From NCBI GenBank assembly GCA_015075305.1, contig JABTUS010000004.1:1-64000 (forward strand): DNA of 64,000 bases. Reading direction: 5' to 3'. A program made the translations under genes and the position numbers. How positions within the stretch are numbered: position 1 is the first letter of the stretch; each line of letters begins with the position of its first letter. Shown here in pieces: positions 1 to 9,322 of the stretch. Source of the stretch: Opitutaceae bacterium. GTDB lineage: Bacteria > Verrucomicrobiota > Verrucomicrobiia > Opitutales > Opitutaceae. Below the pieces are notes generated by a model. It made no database searches. It was not told where the DNA came from and worked only from the letters and a program-made list of their open reading frames with translations.

Positions 1-417
1 GAGATGGCCGGGCGCGTCGCCGGCAAGCACGGCTGGCGCGACACCCGCCTGGCGGCGGTGCATCAGACGGTGGTCGCCCTCGCCGAGGAGATGTTCAGCC
101 AGATGCGCAAGGAGGAGCTCATCCTGTTCCCCATCGTGCGGCAGATCGAGGCCGGGGCGGCCGACGGCAGTTTCCACTGCGGTTCGATCGCGAACCCCAT
201 CAGCGTCATGGAGGCCGAGCACGAGTCGGCCGGCAACGCGGTTGCGCGCCTGCGCGAGCTCACCGACGGTTTCGCTCCCGACGCCGAGAGCTGCAACACG
301 CATCGCGCCCTGCTCGCGGGCCTGGCCGAGTTCGAGGCCGACCTGCACCGCCACGTGCACAAGGAGAACAACATCCTCTTCCCGAAGGCGCTCGCTCGAA
401 TTCCCGCGGCGGTGTAG
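1..417 (+). CDS. Hemerythrin-like iron-sulfur cluster repair protein (C-terminal part)
   Basis: This is the C-terminal half of a RIC/ScdA/YtfE-type di-iron protein. That family repairs iron-sulfur clusters damaged by nitric oxide or oxidants in the cytoplasm. The reading frame is open from base 1, so the gene is cut by the window edge; the ATG at base 4 need not be the true start. Hemerythrin-domain iron ligands are recognisable as [14 protein letters not shown] and [13 protein letters not shown], which give the expected E/H pattern. The N-terminal DUF542 part with its cysteine, usual in full RIC proteins, lies outside the window. The gene runs the same way as the UDP-sugar gene 76 bases downstream, but no functional link is evident. 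Confidence 0.8.
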   Translation, partial: EMAGRVAGKHGWRDTRLAAVHQTVVALAEEMFSQMRKEELILFPIVRQIEAGAADGSFHCGSIANPISVMEAEHESAGNAVARLRELTDGFAPDAESCNTHRALLAGLAEFEADLHRHVHKENNILFPKALARIPAAV

Positions 418-493
418 GTTTGCAGCCGCGCATTGCGGTGCGACCGCTGGATTTGCTCGAAATCGGCCGGCTCTTGCTCAACGGTTCCGGCGC

Positions 494-1429
494 ATGCGCA
501 TTTTGGTCACCGGCGGCGCCGGATTTCTGGGTTCCCATCTCTGCGATCGACTGCTTCGGGACGGACACGAGGTGGTTTGTCTCGACAACTTCTTCACCGG
601 ACGGAAGGGGAACATCACGCACCTGCTTTCAAATCCGTTTTTCGAACTCGTGCGGCATGATGTGATCGACCCCTTCAAGGTCGAGGTGGACCAGATCTAC
701 AATCTGGCGTGCCCCGCCTCGCCACCGCACTACCAGTACAATCCCATCAAGACGACCAAGACTTCGGTGATGGGTGCGATCAACTGCCTCGGTCTGGCGA
801 AGCGGCTGAAGGCGCGGGTGTTTCAGGCGAGCACCAGCGAGGTCTATGGCGACCCCCATGTGCACCCGCAGACCGAGAGCTACTGGGGAAATGTCAATCC
901 GATCGGCCGGCGCTCCTGTTATGACGAGGGCAAGCGCTGCGCCGAGACGCTCTTCTTCGACTATCACCGCGAGAACAAGGTCGACATCCGGGTGGCCCGC
1001 ATCTTCAACACCTACGGTCCGCGCATGCACCCCAACGATGGCCGGGTTGTCTCGAATTTTGTCGTCCAGGCGATCCGAGGCGACGACATCACGATCTATG
1101 GCGATGGAACGCAGACGCGCTCGTTCTGCTATGTCGACGACCTGATTGAAGGTTTTGTGCGCTTGATGAATCAAACGGAAACCGTGGGACCTGTGAACCT
1201 CGGGAATCCCGGCGAATTCACAATGCTCCAGCTCGCGGAACTGACATTGAAGCTGGTCGGCGGCAAATCGAGGATCGTTCACAAGGCGCTTCCCCTCGAT
1301 GACCCCAAGCAGCGCCGCCCCGACATTTCCCTTGCACGCAAGACGCTGGCCTGGGAGCCGAAAGTGCCACTGGAGGATGGGCTTAAGCGGACGATCGAAT
1401 ACTTCCGCGGCCATCTGGCAACGACCTGA
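494..1429 (+). CDS. UDP-glucuronate decarboxylase (UDP-xylose synthase)
   Basis: An extended SDR-fold enzyme of 311 residues that converts UDP-glucuronate to UDP-xylose with NAD+ as a recycled cofactor. The N-terminus has the Rossmann motif [10 protein letters not shown], then the catalytic TSEVYGDP serine/threonine region and the YDEGK Tyr-x3-Lys dyad. The NTYGPRM and RSFCYVDD blocks are characteristic of the UXS subgroup. The ATG at 494 places the glycine-rich loop right at the N-terminus; an in-frame extension to 242 has no family resemblance and is rejected. No obvious ribosome-binding site precedes the start. UDP-xylose would feed surface polysaccharide or LPS synthesis. The length is normal for single-domain UXS. 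Confidence 0.93.
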   Translation: MRILVTGGAGFLGSHLCDRLLRDGHEVVCLDNFFTGRKGNITHLLSNPFFELVRHDVIDPFKVEVDQIYNLACPASPPHYQYNPIKTTKTSVMGAINCLGLAKRLKARVFQASTSEVYGDPHVHPQTESYWGNVNPIGRRSCYDEGKRCAETLFFDYHRENKVDIRVARIFNTYGPRMHPNDGRVVSNFVVQAIRGDDITIYGDGTQTRSFCYVDDLIEGFVRLMNQTETVGPVNLGNPGEFTMLQLAELTLKLVGGKSRIVHKALPLDDPKQRRPDISLARKTLAWEPKVPLEDGLKRTIEYFRGHLATT

Positions 1430-1570
1430 AGTGCAGGTTGACCAGGAATGGCCTCCGCCTTCGGGCGCAGCGCAGCCCGGCCCAGCATGGCTGAACTGAC
1501 GTCACCCCCGGGCATGCGTATGCAGGTCCTCCGGCGATTTTCCCCGGATTGCCCGGCCATGATTTGCCAT

Positions 1571-1598
1571 TTGCCAACTCGATGAGGGTGTCTAGGAT
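1571..1598 (+). promoter_or_regulatory. Possible sigma70-like promoter for secA
   Basis: TTGCCA (1571-1576) and TAGGAT (1593-1598) are separated by 16 bases and match the -35 and -10 consensus at 5/6 and 4/6 positions. Transcription would start about 5 bases before the secA ATG at 1610, giving an almost leaderless mRNA. That fits the absence of a Shine-Dalgarno sequence there, but it is also a reason for caution. Confidence 0.3.
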
Positions 1599-1609
1599 CG
1601 ATTTCTTTC

Positions 1610-4585
1610 ATGCTATCGTTCCTCCTCAAAGGCTTTTCCGGCCGGCACTATCGTAAGTTCCTGGAGTCGGCCAGGCCGCTGGTCGCACGAATCAATGAGT
1701 TTGAGCTGTCCTATCAGTCGCTGAGCGACGAGCAGCTTCGTGCCAAAACCGACGAGTTTCGCAATCGGATCAAAGCTGGAGAAACTCTTGATCAGATTCT
1801 GCCCGAGGCATTTGCGACGGTAAAAAACGCAGCCCGCCGGCTGGTGGGACAGACGGTAGTCGTGTGCGAACACGAGCTGACCTGGGACATGGTGCATTTC
1901 GATGTCCAGCTCATTGGCGGCATCGCCCTGCACCAGGGAAAGATTGCGGAAATGGCGACCGGCGAGGGCAAGACGCTCGTGGCGACGCTGCCGCTGTACC
2001 TCAATGCGCTGACCGGTCGGAACACCCAGCTTGTCACCGTCAACGACTACCTGGCCCGCCGCGACTCCGAGTGGATGGGCTACCTCTATCGTTTCCTGGG
2101 GCTCACCGTGGGCTGCATCCAGCAGCAGATGCCGTCGGCCGAACGGCACGACATGTACGGCCGCGACATCACCTACGGCACGGCCTCGGAATTCGGCTTT
2201 GACTACCTGCGCGACAACGGCATGGCCACCCGCAAGGAGGACCAGGTCCAGCGCGACCACTGGTACTGCATTGTCGACGAAATAGACTCGATCTTGGTCG
2301 ATGAGGCGCGCACGCCGCTGATCATCTCCGGTCCCGCACCGATCGAGCGGGAACAGCCCTTCACCCGCGTCAAACCGAGCGTTGAGCGCCTGGTCTCGGA
2401 ACAGTTGCGGCTCGTCAACCGACTGATTGCCGAGGCTGAGGAGATACTTTCGAAGCCGGCGCTTACGAACGAAGACAAGCAGGCTGCCGCGCGCAAGATG
2501 CTTCAGGTCAAGGTGGGGCATCCCAAGAACAAGAAGCTGCTGCGCCTCCAGGAGACGCCCGAGTGGCGCAAGCTTCTGGACAAGGTGGAAACCGAACTGA
2601 GTTCCGACCTGCAGAAGGAGGAGCTCTATCGCCTCAAGGAGGAGCTTTTCTTCTCGATCGATGAACGCCAGCACCAGGCCGATCTCAGCGAGAAGGGCCG
2701 CCTGCGTCTGCGCCCTGACAATCCCGATGCCTTCGTTCTGCCCGATCTAGCCACCGAATACAGCGAGATAGACCGTGACACTTCGCTGACTCCCGAGAAA
2801 CGCGAGGAGCTGAAGCTGGCCTCGCAGCAGCGTTTCGCGGAAACGTCCGAGGAGATTCACACGATCTCCCAGTTGCTGCGCGCCTATTCGCTCTACGAGC
2901 GCGACATCGAATACGTGGTGCAGGACGGCAAGGTCCTGATCGTCGACGAAAACACGGGCCGCGTGATGCCGGGACGGCGCTGGTCGGACGGACTCCATCA
3001 GGCGGTTGAAGCCAAGGAGAATGTCGCCATCGAGCGCGAGACGCGCACGTACGCGACCATCACGATCCAGAACTATTTCCGCCTCTACCAGAAACTCGCC
3101 GGCATGACCGGCACGGCGGAAACGGAGGCCACGGAGTTCAACGACATCTACCGGCTTGCCGTGCAGGTCATCCCGACGAACAAGCCGTGCATCCGCGTCG
3201 ACAGGAACGACTCGATTTTCAAGACCCGCCGCGACAAGTACGCGGCCGTCGTCAAGGAGATCGAGGAGGCCAACCGCCGCGGGCAGCCGGTGCTTGTCGG
3301 CACGGTCTCCGTCGAGTCATCCGAGGTGCTGTCGCGCATGCTCAAACGCACCGGCATCGTTCATTCCGTGCTCAATGCGAAGTATCACCAGCAGGAAGCC
3401 GAGATCGTCTCCCGTGCCGGTCAGCGCGGCGCGGTGACCATCGCCACCAACATGGCCGGCCGCGGCACCGACATCAAACTCGGCGAAGGCGTTCGCGAAC
3501 TGGGCGGGCTCTTTGTGATCGGCACCGAGCGCCATGAGTCCCGCCGCATAGACCGCCAGTTGCGCGGCCGCTGTTCGCGCCAGGGCGATCCCGGACTCAC
3601 AAAATTCTTTCTCTCGCTCGAGGACGATCTCATGCGGCTGTTCCTTCAGGGCAATCTCGCGTCGCGCCTGATGGAGGGGTCGATGAAGGAGGGCGAGGAG
3701 CTTGAGCACCCCTGGTTGAACCGTTCGATCGAGAGCGCGCAGAAGAAGGTCGAGCAGCAGAACTATTCGCAGCGCAAGCGCCTGCTGCAGTACGATGACG
3801 TGCTCAATCAGCAGCGCGAGGTGGTCTACGGCATCCGCAATGGCGCGATTCACTCAGCGAGGCCGAAGGACATCATCGCCGAACAGGTTGAAGAAGAGGT
3901 CGCCACAAGACTCGAAAATGCCGGGGTGGGTGAGAAGGTCGGGGCGTCCCAGACTGCGATGGACAGCTTTATCGGATGGGCGAACGGCACGTTTCCCATC
4001 GGACTCAAGGCCGAGGATCTGGCCGGCAACGATGTCACGCGCCTGGCCACCACGGTTGTTGAAAAGATCCGGGCCTCCTATGCCGTCAAGGAGTCGGTTG
4101 AGGAGCCGGAGGCGCTGGCCGCGGTCGAACGCTACATTGTCATCAACGCGATCGACCAGCACTGGCAGGAGCACCTGACAGAGATGGAGGAGCTTCGCCG
4201 GTCCATCGGCCTTCGCAGCTACGGCCAGAAGGATCCGCTGGTGGAGTACAAGAGCGAGGCGTACAAGTACTTTGAGGAGCTGATGCAGAATGTGCGCCTT
4301 CAAATCTGCACCGGCCTTTTCAGGAGCGCCTCGAACCTGAATGCGTTCGAGAACATGCTCGCGATCCTGAGTCGCAGCGCAAAGTCAGTCGGGCCAGCCA
4401 GCACCGCCGCACCAGCCCAGTCCGCGCCGCGCGGCGAGACGCCGCAGGCTGCGCGAGCCTCCGGCGGCGATGACGAGATCCAGCTTCCCAAGGTGACGGT
4501 TCGCCGGGAGGTTCCCAAGGTCGGGCGAAACGAGCCTTGTCCGTGCGGAAGTGGAAAGAAGTTCAAGAATTGCCACGGTGCCTAG
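1610..4585 (+). CDS. secA: Preprotein translocase ATPase SecA
   Basis: The motor ATPase of the Sec pathway (991 residues) pushes unfolded preproteins through SecYEG at the inner membrane. Visible features are the Q-motif region, Walker A as GEGKT in [18 protein letters not shown], the DEAD-like box [20 protein letters not shown], and NBD2 motifs [13 protein letters not shown] and [10 protein letters not shown]. The C-terminal zinc-binding tail [15 protein letters not shown] has all Cys/His ligands. Compared with E. coli SecA there is extra sequence after the first ATPase half (around residues 265-400), an insertion seen in several other phyla. The gene stands alone between UDP-xylose synthase and lnt, with a possible promoter immediately upstream. 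Confidence 0.98.
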   Translation: MLSFLLKGFSGRHYRKFLESARPLVARINEFELSYQSLSDEQLRAKTDEFRNRIKAGETLDQILPEAFATVKNAARRLVGQTVVVCEHELTWDMVHFDVQLIGGIALHQGKIAEMATGEGKTLVATLPLYLNALTGRNTQLVTVNDYLARRDSEWMGYLYRFLGLTVGCIQQQMPSAERHDMYGRDITYGTASEFGFDYLRDNGMATRKEDQVQRDHWYCIVDEIDSILVDEARTPLIISGPAPIEREQPFTRVKPSVERLVSEQLRLVNRLIAEAEEILSKPALTNEDKQAAARKMLQVKVGHPKNKKLLRLQETPEWRKLLDKVETELSSDLQKEELYRLKEELFFSIDERQHQADLSEKGRLRLRPDNPDAFVLPDLATEYSEIDRDTSLTPEKREELKLASQQRFAETSEEIHTISQLLRAYSLYERDIEYVVQDGKVLIVDENTGRVMPGRRWSDGLHQAVEAKENVAIERETRTYATITIQNYFRLYQKLAGMTGTAETEATEFNDIYRLAVQVIPTNKPCIRVDRNDSIFKTRRDKYAAVVKEIEEANRRGQPVLVGTVSVESSEVLSRMLKRTGIVHSVLNAKYHQQEAEIVSRAGQRGAVTIATNMAGRGTDIKLGEGVRELGGLFVIGTERHESRRIDRQLRGRCSRQGDPGLTKFFLSLEDDLMRLFLQGNLASRLMEGSMKEGEELEHPWLNRSIESAQKKVEQQNYSQRKRLLQYDDVLNQQREVVYGIRNGAIHSARPKDIIAEQVEEEVATRLENAGVGEKVGASQTAMDSFIGWANGTFPIGLKAEDLAGNDVTRLATTVVEKIRASYAVKESVEEPEALAAVERYIVINAIDQHWQEHLTEMEELRRSIGLRSYGQKDPLVEYKSEAYKYFEELMQNVRLQICTGLFRSASNLNAFENMLAILSRSAKSVGPASTAAPAQSAPRGETPQAARASGGDDEIQLPKVTVRREVPKVGRNEPCPCGSGKKFKNCHGA

Positions 4586-4699
4586 GTTGAAGCCTGCCCC
4601 TGCGATTTGCGTCAACTGTGCTCCGCGCGCAGAGAGGGTGGTGGCGTTGTCCGGCGTGGCGGCAGCGGCCTTGTTTGAGATCGATGTGATGCGGAGAGC

Positions 4700-6382
4700 A
4701 TGAACAACGCGGAGATCCTTTCGCTTGATCCGTATGATGCGCCTCCATCCTTCTGGAGTCGAAATGCCCATGCCCTGGCGGCGCTGGGTGTCTTTGCGGC
4801 AACAGTCCTATTGACTGTTGTTTCCTTCCCCCCCTGCAAGCTCCCGGAGGCCGGTTACGCCTTTGCGGTGCCGGCGATCTTCTGGGCCTACCGCAGGCCC
4901 TCCTGGAAACTCTATTCGCTGGTGGTCCTGGGCGCGTGCGTCGTTGCCTGGACACTGATTCTCTCCTGGCTTCACCATGTCTCGTGGATCGGGCTGCTCC
5001 TGCTTGGCCCGGTGATCGGGCTCTGGGTGGGATCGTGGTTTCTCGCGGTGCGGTGGACGATGCCGCAGCTGCTGGGCAGGCCGCCGCTGACCCGGATCCT
5101 GCTGGTGTTTGCTCTGGCTGCGCTGTGGGTGCTGAACGAATGGCTGCGGACGTGGCTCTTCTCCGGTTTTCCCTGGCTGCCGCTCGCGGCGAGTCAGTGG
5201 CAGCGCGTGAGCATCCTTCAGATTGCGGCATTCACCGGAGCGGGCGGGATTTCATTTGTGCTCATCGCGGTCAATCTCGGCTTCGGCGCCTATGCGCACC
5301 GGCTCCTCTGCGAAGGGAAACGAGGACTCAACCGGCGCAGCCAGGAATTTTTCGCCACCATGTTCCTGCTTGTTGTCTGCCTCAGCATTCAGATGCAGGA
5401 GACGATCAATCGCGGACAATACATCGTGGGCCTGGGAAAGGTGGCATTCGTCCAGCCCAACATTCCGTCGACGATCAAGTGGGACCCGGCGGAAGGTCCC
5501 GCGATAGTGGACACCCTGCAGACATTGACGCGACAGGCGGCGGCAAGCCGTCCCAACCTGATACTCTGGCCCGAGGCATGCACGCCTTGGGCGCTCAAGG
5601 GTGATGAGCAGACAAAAAACTGGACGGAGGAGCTGGTGGCTAAAGCGCGTGCCCCGCTCGTGCTGGGATCCCTTGCCATCGAGCATCCGGCCACACCTCA
5701 GGAGGCCTGGTACAATGCCGCGTTCCTGGTGGATCCTGTCAGCGGGGTTCAGCCGAATTACTACGCAAAACGGAAGCTTGTTCCCTTCGGGGAGTACGTT
5801 CCCTTCCGTCCCCTGCTCGGCTGGCTGCAGAAGGTCGTGCCGATCGGCAGCGATGATTTCATGCATGGGAGTGAACCCGGGCTCCTGCATACGACGCTGC
5901 GGAAGACCCCTGTTTCGATCGGTCCGTTGATCTGCTATGAGGATCTCTTTCCCCGATTGTCGCGGGAGAGTGTTCTGGCCGGCGCGGATCTGCTGGTGGT
6001 GATGACCAATGACGGCTGGTTTGGCGAGGATGGGGCGGCCTTCCAGCACGCGGCGCACAGCGTTCTCCGGGCGGTTGAGACGCGCCGTCCCGTGCTGCGC
6101 ATCGGCAACGGCGGATGGAGCGGATGGATTGACGAGTTCGGAGTCACAAAGGCCGTCGCGACCGATCCGGAACAGGGAATCTATTTCAAGGGGGTTCGCG
6201 TCGCGGAGGTGCAGCGGGATTTTCGCTGGGTGGGCAGGAAATCGTTCTACGTTCAGCACGGGGACTGGTTCGTCCTGTTCTGCGGCGTTCTAGTTGTTGG
6301 CGCGACTACCCTGCTGCGCATATCACCCAGGCCTGAGGCGGACGAATCGATCGCGGGGCCGGCTGATCCGCAAGATCCGTGA
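4700..6382 (+). CDS. lnt: Apolipoprotein N-acyltransferase
   Basis: An integral inner-membrane enzyme (560 residues) that adds the third acyl chain to the N-terminal cysteine of lipoproteins, the last step after Lgt and LspA. About six hydrophobic segments occupy the first ~230 residues, followed by a nitrilase-like catalytic domain. The Glu-Lys-Cys triad elements are visible as LILWPEACTPW, YAKRKLVPFGEYVPF and GPLICYEDLFP. A last membrane segment lies near the C-terminus (WFVLFCGVLVVGATTLL). GGAG about 5 bases before the ATG at 4700 supports the start. Its presence implies mature tri-acylated lipoproteins and a diderm envelope, consistent with lspA at 32.7 kb. Confidence 0.95.
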   Translation: MNNAEILSLDPYDAPPSFWSRNAHALAALGVFAATVLLTVVSFPPCKLPEAGYAFAVPAIFWAYRRPSWKLYSLVVLGACVVAWTLILSWLHHVSWIGLLLLGPVIGLWVGSWFLAVRWTMPQLLGRPPLTRILLVFALAALWVLNEWLRTWLFSGFPWLPLAASQWQRVSILQIAAFTGAGGISFVLIAVNLGFGAYAHRLLCEGKRGLNRRSQEFFATMFLLVVCLSIQMQETINRGQYIVGLGKVAFVQPNIPSTIKWDPAEGPAIVDTLQTLTRQAAASRPNLILWPEACTPWALKGDEQTKNWTEELVAKARAPLVLGSLAIEHPATPQEAWYNAAFLVDPVSGVQPNYYAKRKLVPFGEYVPFRPLLGWLQKVVPIGSDDFMHGSEPGLLHTTLRKTPVSIGPLICYEDLFPRLSRESVLAGADLLVVMTNDGWFGEDGAAFQHAAHSVLRAVETRRPVLRIGNGGWSGWIDEFGVTKAVATDPEQGIYFKGVRVAEVQRDFRWVGRKSFYVQHGDWFVLFCGVLVVGATTLLRISPRPEADESIAGPADPQDP

Positions 6383-6550
6383 TGGCAAGGTAGATTCATG
6401 GAGGATATGGTTCCCAGCGCCCGTCCACGCTCAGGCAGACTTCGATCCGGATGTCGCCAACTACGTTGATCGCTTGGTCGACTACCTGCCTGCGCGATTG
6501 AGGCGATGATCGGGTCTCGGGATGGTTGATACGACTGTTGACGGGCATGA

Positions 6551-6571
6551 CCCAAAGGTATTACCTTTGGG
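6551..6571 (+). promoter_or_regulatory. Perfect inverted repeat, likely AbrB/VapB operator
   Basis: Arms CCCAAAGGT and ACCTTTGGG are perfect reverse complements around a 3-base ATT centre. The site ends 2 bases before the proposed antitoxin ATG at 6574. AbrB-family antitoxins usually repress their own operon through such palindromes, so binding here would block transcription or early translation. Operator function is inferred from position and symmetry. Confidence 0.55.
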
Positions 6572-6573
6572 CC

Positions 6574-6807
6574 ATGGTAAGGACTACGATCACGAGCAAG
6601 GGGCAGACGACCGTGCCCGTGGAATTGCGCCGCATCTGGAAGACGTCCGGGGTGCTCTGGGAGGTTTGCGAGGACGGATCGGCGCGCGTGCGTCCTGCGC
6701 CGGACGTGATGACCTTGTTCGGGGCGGCAGGGGATGGAAGGGGCAGGGATCCCGACGAAATGGCGAAGGCTCGCCGGGCGATGGGGTGCCGAAAGCGGCG
6801 CACATGA
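6574..6807 (+). CDS. AbrB/VapB-type antitoxin
   Basis: A small protein of 77 residues whose N-terminus (TTITSKGQTTVPVELRRIW) is the classical swapped-hairpin AbrB/SpoVT DNA-binding motif. The rest (TSGVLWEVCEDGSARVRPAP) continues the domain, and the C-terminal ~25 residues would wrap and neutralise the toxin. The ATG at 6574 puts the motif at the N-terminus; starting further upstream would translate the palindrome. Its stop overlaps the toxin start by 4 bases (ATGA), typical of translational coupling in vapBC-like operons. The predicted role is repressor of its own operon and antidote to the PIN toxin. Confidence 0.85.
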   Translation: MVRTTITSKGQTTVPVELRRIWKTSGVLWEVCEDGSARVRPAPDVMTLFGAAGDGRGRDPDEMAKARRAMGCRKRRT

Positions 6808-7208
6808 AGCGGCTTCACGTCGATGCCAACGTGATCCTGCGGTTCCTTCGCAACGACGATGCGAAGCAATCGCCCCGGGCGAGGTCGCTCGTCGATTCAG
6901 CTCAGCGGGGTGAGACAATTCTGATCCTCTCTTCAACCACGCTGGCGGAGATATTCTACGCGCTGCGCGCATCCTATCGCATGTCCCGCACGGATGCGGC
7001 CGATCTATTGATCCGTTTGCTGCACACCGGTGTCTTTGAACTGGAGGACGAGAACCGTATGCTTGACGCACTCGCGCGAGTTGCGCGCGCCAATGTGGAT
7101 TTCGGAGACGCCCACCTGGCCGCCCTGGCCGTCTCGACTGGGGAGCCGATTGTGACCTTTGACCAGGACTTCAAGAAGTTTTCCGACGTCGTGATCCACG
7201 TGCCATGA
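6804..7208 (+). CDS. PIN-domain ribonuclease toxin (VapC-like)
   Basis: A 134-residue PIN-domain nuclease. The four acidic metal ligands are visible: Asp7 in LHVDANVIL, Glu49 in LAEIFYAL, Asp102 in FGDAHLAAL and Asp120 in VTFDQDF. VapC toxins cleave tRNA or rRNA with Mg2+ and stop translation when released from the antitoxin. The ATG overlaps the antitoxin stop, so the two are co-translated. All key residues are intact, so the toxin looks functional. The pair sits at the left end of an accessory island that also carries hipBA. Confidence 0.88.
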   Translation: MKRLHVDANVILRFLRNDDAKQSPRARSLVDSAQRGETILILSSTTLAEIFYALRASYRMSRTDAADLLIRLLHTGVFELEDENRMLDALARVARANVDFGDAHLAALAVSTGEPIVTFDQDFKKFSDVVIHVP

Positions 7209-7273
7209 TGCGGCTGCAGGTGATGGTTCTCAACTTGTCGATCATCCCGTCGATCGAAAGATCTGCAACTTTT

Positions 7274-7352
7274 GCTGCCGGGGCGGGAGTTGCTGAACCC
7301 GCGAAACGCCTAACCCGACTTGTGCGTGGTTGTCGATAGTCGTCACTGTGTG
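7274..7352. repeat. 79-bp imperfect direct repeat, copy A
   Basis: By hand alignment this matches 9647-9725 at 65 of 79 positions without gaps. Both copies contain the open tail LPGRELL..RNA followed by TAA, then the block GACTTGTGCGTGGTTGT. In copy B the downstream block forms the start of the DUF1080 gene; in copy A the ATG is lost and stops appear. Copy A therefore looks like a decayed duplicate. HipBA, the pglX stub and the sulfatase relic lie between the copies. The rest of the 300-base gap 7209-7508 holds only this repeat and the hipB control region. Confidence 0.7.
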
Positions 7353-7471
7353 CTCGCCCCCTCCGACGACTCCCACCCGCTGCGACGATCAAGGGGGAGC
7401 CGATTTCCCCCGGCGTCAGTTAGCGCTCCCTGCCAGGGAATGAGCATCGAAGCGGGTGTCAGATTAGATCG

Positions 7472-7520
7472 GGTATATCAGACGTAGGTTGACAAAACGT
7501 CAGGTATATTGGACGATAAA
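7472..7520 (+). promoter_or_regulatory. hipBA control region with two direct repeats
   Basis: Two copies of GGTATATnnGACG (7472-7484 and 7503-7515) are spaced 31 bases start to start, about three helical turns. That spacing suits cooperative binding by a HipB-type dimer. A perfect -35 hexamer TTGACA lies between them (7489-7494); the matching -10 is poor (GATAAA or GACGAT near 7512-7520). The second repeat overlaps the TTG start at 7509. Function is inferred from layout. Confidence 0.45.
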
Positions 7521-7838
7521 GCAGTGAGCCGCTCTCCTTCACTGCCACTTCCTGTCACCCACGCCCTGCGCAAGCTGGGCCGGGAACTCGCTTTGGCCCG
7601 GCGCAAGCGCGGGATATCGACCCGGGACATGGCGGACCGGCTCTTCGTGAGCCGCGACACCCTGTGGCGCATGGAACGAGGCGATCCCACCGTGGCCGCT
7701 GGCACGCTGGCGACGGCCGCATTCGTGCTCCAACTGCATGACCGGCTGGCCAACCTGGCCGCTCCGGGTGACGACGTGCTCGGACTGAGCCTCGATGAGC
7801 AGCGCCTGCCCAAGCGTATTCGGCGTCCCCGGGCATGA
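7509..7838 (+). CDS. hipB: HipB-like HTH antitoxin/repressor
   Basis: A protein of up to 109 residues with a Cro/C1-type helix-turn-helix (ELALARRKRGISTRDMADRLFVSRDTLWRMERGDPTV is the region, about residues 25-60). This is the usual HipB fold, which binds operators upstream and neutralises HipA. The start is uncertain. TTG at 7509 lies within a presumed operator repeat, and GTG at 7524 is an equally good choice that would make the mRNA nearly leaderless from the TTGACA promoter. The C-terminal tail ends in a basic KRIRRPRA. The stop overlaps hipA by 4 bases. Confidence 0.85.
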   Translation: MDDKAVSRSPSLPLPVTHALRKLGRELALARRKRGISTRDMADRLFVSRDTLWRMERGDPTVAAGTLATAAFVLQLHDRLANLAAPGDDVLGLSLDEQRLPKRIRRPRA

Positions 7839-9073
7839 GCATCGAGGTGCACATCGACTGGCAGGGCGTGACACATCCCGTGGGGCGGCTGCACACGGCG
7901 GAGCGCAACGCCGCAGTGACATTTGAGTATGACCGCGAATGGCTGGCTCGTGCCGGCGCGTTTTCGATTGATCCCACCAGTCTGCCGCTGGGCTCCGGCC
8001 CGATTCACGGCGCCTCGCTGTTCGGCGCGATGCAGGACAGCGGTCCGGACCGCTGGGGCCGGATCCTGATCGAGCGGGCCGTTCGCAAACGCATCTTGGT
8101 GCGAAAGCCCTACCGCGATATTGATTGCGTCCTCGCGCTCGACGACACGGCCCGCATCGGCGCCTTGCGGTTCCGCACCGAGCCTGCGGGACCCTTCCGC
8201 GCCGCGACCGCCGGCAAGCTGCCGCCCCTCGTGAGCCTGGCCGTGCTGCTGCGGGCCGCCGACGCCATCCACGGTGAAACCGAAACCGCCGCCGACCTCC
8301 GGTTTCTGCTCGGCGCCGGCTCGCCGCTCGGGGGCGCCCGCCCCAAGGCAGCGGTGACCCTGGAAGACGGCCGGCTGGCCATGGCCAAATTTCCCAAGCC
8401 CGACGACGTGCGTGACATCGCGGCCGGTGAAGTGCTCGCCCTCCACTTGGCGGGACTCGCCGGCATCAACGTGGCTGAATCCCGGCTAGTCACGGCAGGT
8501 GGGCGCGGCGTGTCGGTCCTGACCCGCTTTGATCGCGTCGGTGCGCACCGCCTTCCCTTTCTTTCTGCGAACAGCCTGCTCGGGTTGCTGCACGGCGAGC
8601 CCGGCGCCTACACGCTTCTCGCCGACGGCATCCGCCAGTTCGGTGACAACGTGGCCGGCGATCTCCGCGAACTCTGGCGACGCCTGGTGTTTTCGCTGCT
8701 TGCGAGCAACTATGACGACCACCTCCGCAACCACGGCTTCCTGATGCGCACCGCGGGCAAGTGGTCGCTCTCGCCAGCCTATGACCTGAACCCGGTGACT
8801 GAAATCGAGCGCGCCCAGATGCCCAAGACCGCCATCTCTGAGGACAACCCCGACTCCAGCATTGAGGCCGCCATGGAGGCTGCGCCGCGCTTCGGCCTGA
8901 AGCCGGCCGCCGCGAAAGCCATCGTCCGCGAAGTGCACGCCGCCGTAGCCGGCTGGCGCACGACTGCGAAGAAACTGCGCCTCCCGGCCCGCACCCTCGA
9001 CGCATACGCCTCGGCCTTTGAGCATCCACTGATGGCGGAGGCTGCCCGACTCCGCAGAACCTTCCCCCTGTGA
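7835..9073 (+). CDS. hipA: HipA-type serine/threonine kinase toxin
   Basis: A 412-residue HipA-family kinase; in E. coli HipA phosphorylates glutamyl-tRNA synthetase and induces persistence. It has an N-terminal HipA_N region followed by the kinase core. Visible are the Gly-rich loop GGARPKA, ATP-binding Lys185 in AKFPK, catalytic-loop Asp295 in NYDDHLRNHGF and metal-binding Asp317 in SPAYDLNP. All catalytic residues are present, so it should be active. The ATG overlaps the hipB stop (ATGA). Its own stop overlaps the next small reading frame by 4 bases (GTGA). The actual substrate cannot be told from sequence. Confidence 0.92.
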   Translation: MSIEVHIDWQGVTHPVGRLHTAERNAAVTFEYDREWLARAGAFSIDPTSLPLGSGPIHGASLFGAMQDSGPDRWGRILIERAVRKRILVRKPYRDIDCVLALDDTARIGALRFRTEPAGPFRAATAGKLPPLVSLAVLLRAADAIHGETETAADLRFLLGAGSPLGGARPKAAVTLEDGRLAMAKFPKPDDVRDIAAGEVLALHLAGLAGINVAESRLVTAGGRGVSVLTRFDRVGAHRLPFLSANSLLGLLHGEPGAYTLLADGIRQFGDNVAGDLRELWRRLVFSLLASNYDDHLRNHGFLMRTAGKWSLSPAYDLNPVTEIERAQMPKTAISEDNPDSSIEAAMEAAPRFGLKPAAAKAIVREVHAAVAGWRTTAKKLRLPARTLDAYASAFEHPLMAEAARLRRTFPL

Positions 9074-9258
9074 TTGATTCTCCGCTCCCGCTCGCAGTCC
9101 TCAAGGCTGAGGTGGGCAAGCTTGAAGACGACCTGCGGGCGCGATGCGAGGCGGACGCCGTAGATGGTGCGCCGCTGCAGGCACAGTATGAGGCGAGCTG
9201 GGTCCGCTCCCTGATGCTGAGCGCCACTCGGGTGATCGCTGTCGTTGCGCACGCATAA
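9070..9258 (+). pseudogene. Short stub resembling the N-terminus of BREX-type PglX methyltransferase
   Basis: A 62-codon frame opens with GTG overlapping the hipA stop (GTGA). Residues 8-45 (LAVLKAEVGKLEDDLRAR ... LQAQYEASW) recall the start of BREX-2 PglX adenine methyltransferases, which in my memory read LKxxVxxLEDDLRERV-[D/E]AxP...LRAEYxAA. The similarity then stops and the frame ends after an unrelated hydrophobic run. I read it as the 5' remnant of a pglX gene that once followed hipA, with the other ~1100 codons deleted. It could instead be an unrelated small protein; no other BREX genes are present. Confidence 0.45.
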
Positions 9259-9322
9259 AAGTGGATTGATGAAGTTTCTGTCTTTCGCTTGAAGTCGCAC
9301 CCCGGGAGAATCGTGGCGAATC

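Noticed and set aside
6383-6550. Open tail DFDPDVANYVDRLVDYLPAR after lnt
   Set aside because: It looks faintly protein-like (6440-6509) but is only ~25 codons in the frame of an lnt shadow, without a start or recognisable family.
7434-7455. Sequence GGGAATGAGCATCGAAG resembling the hipA start region
   Set aside because: It matches GGGCATGAGCATCGAGG at hipA over ~17 bases only, with no continuing frame; likely chance.
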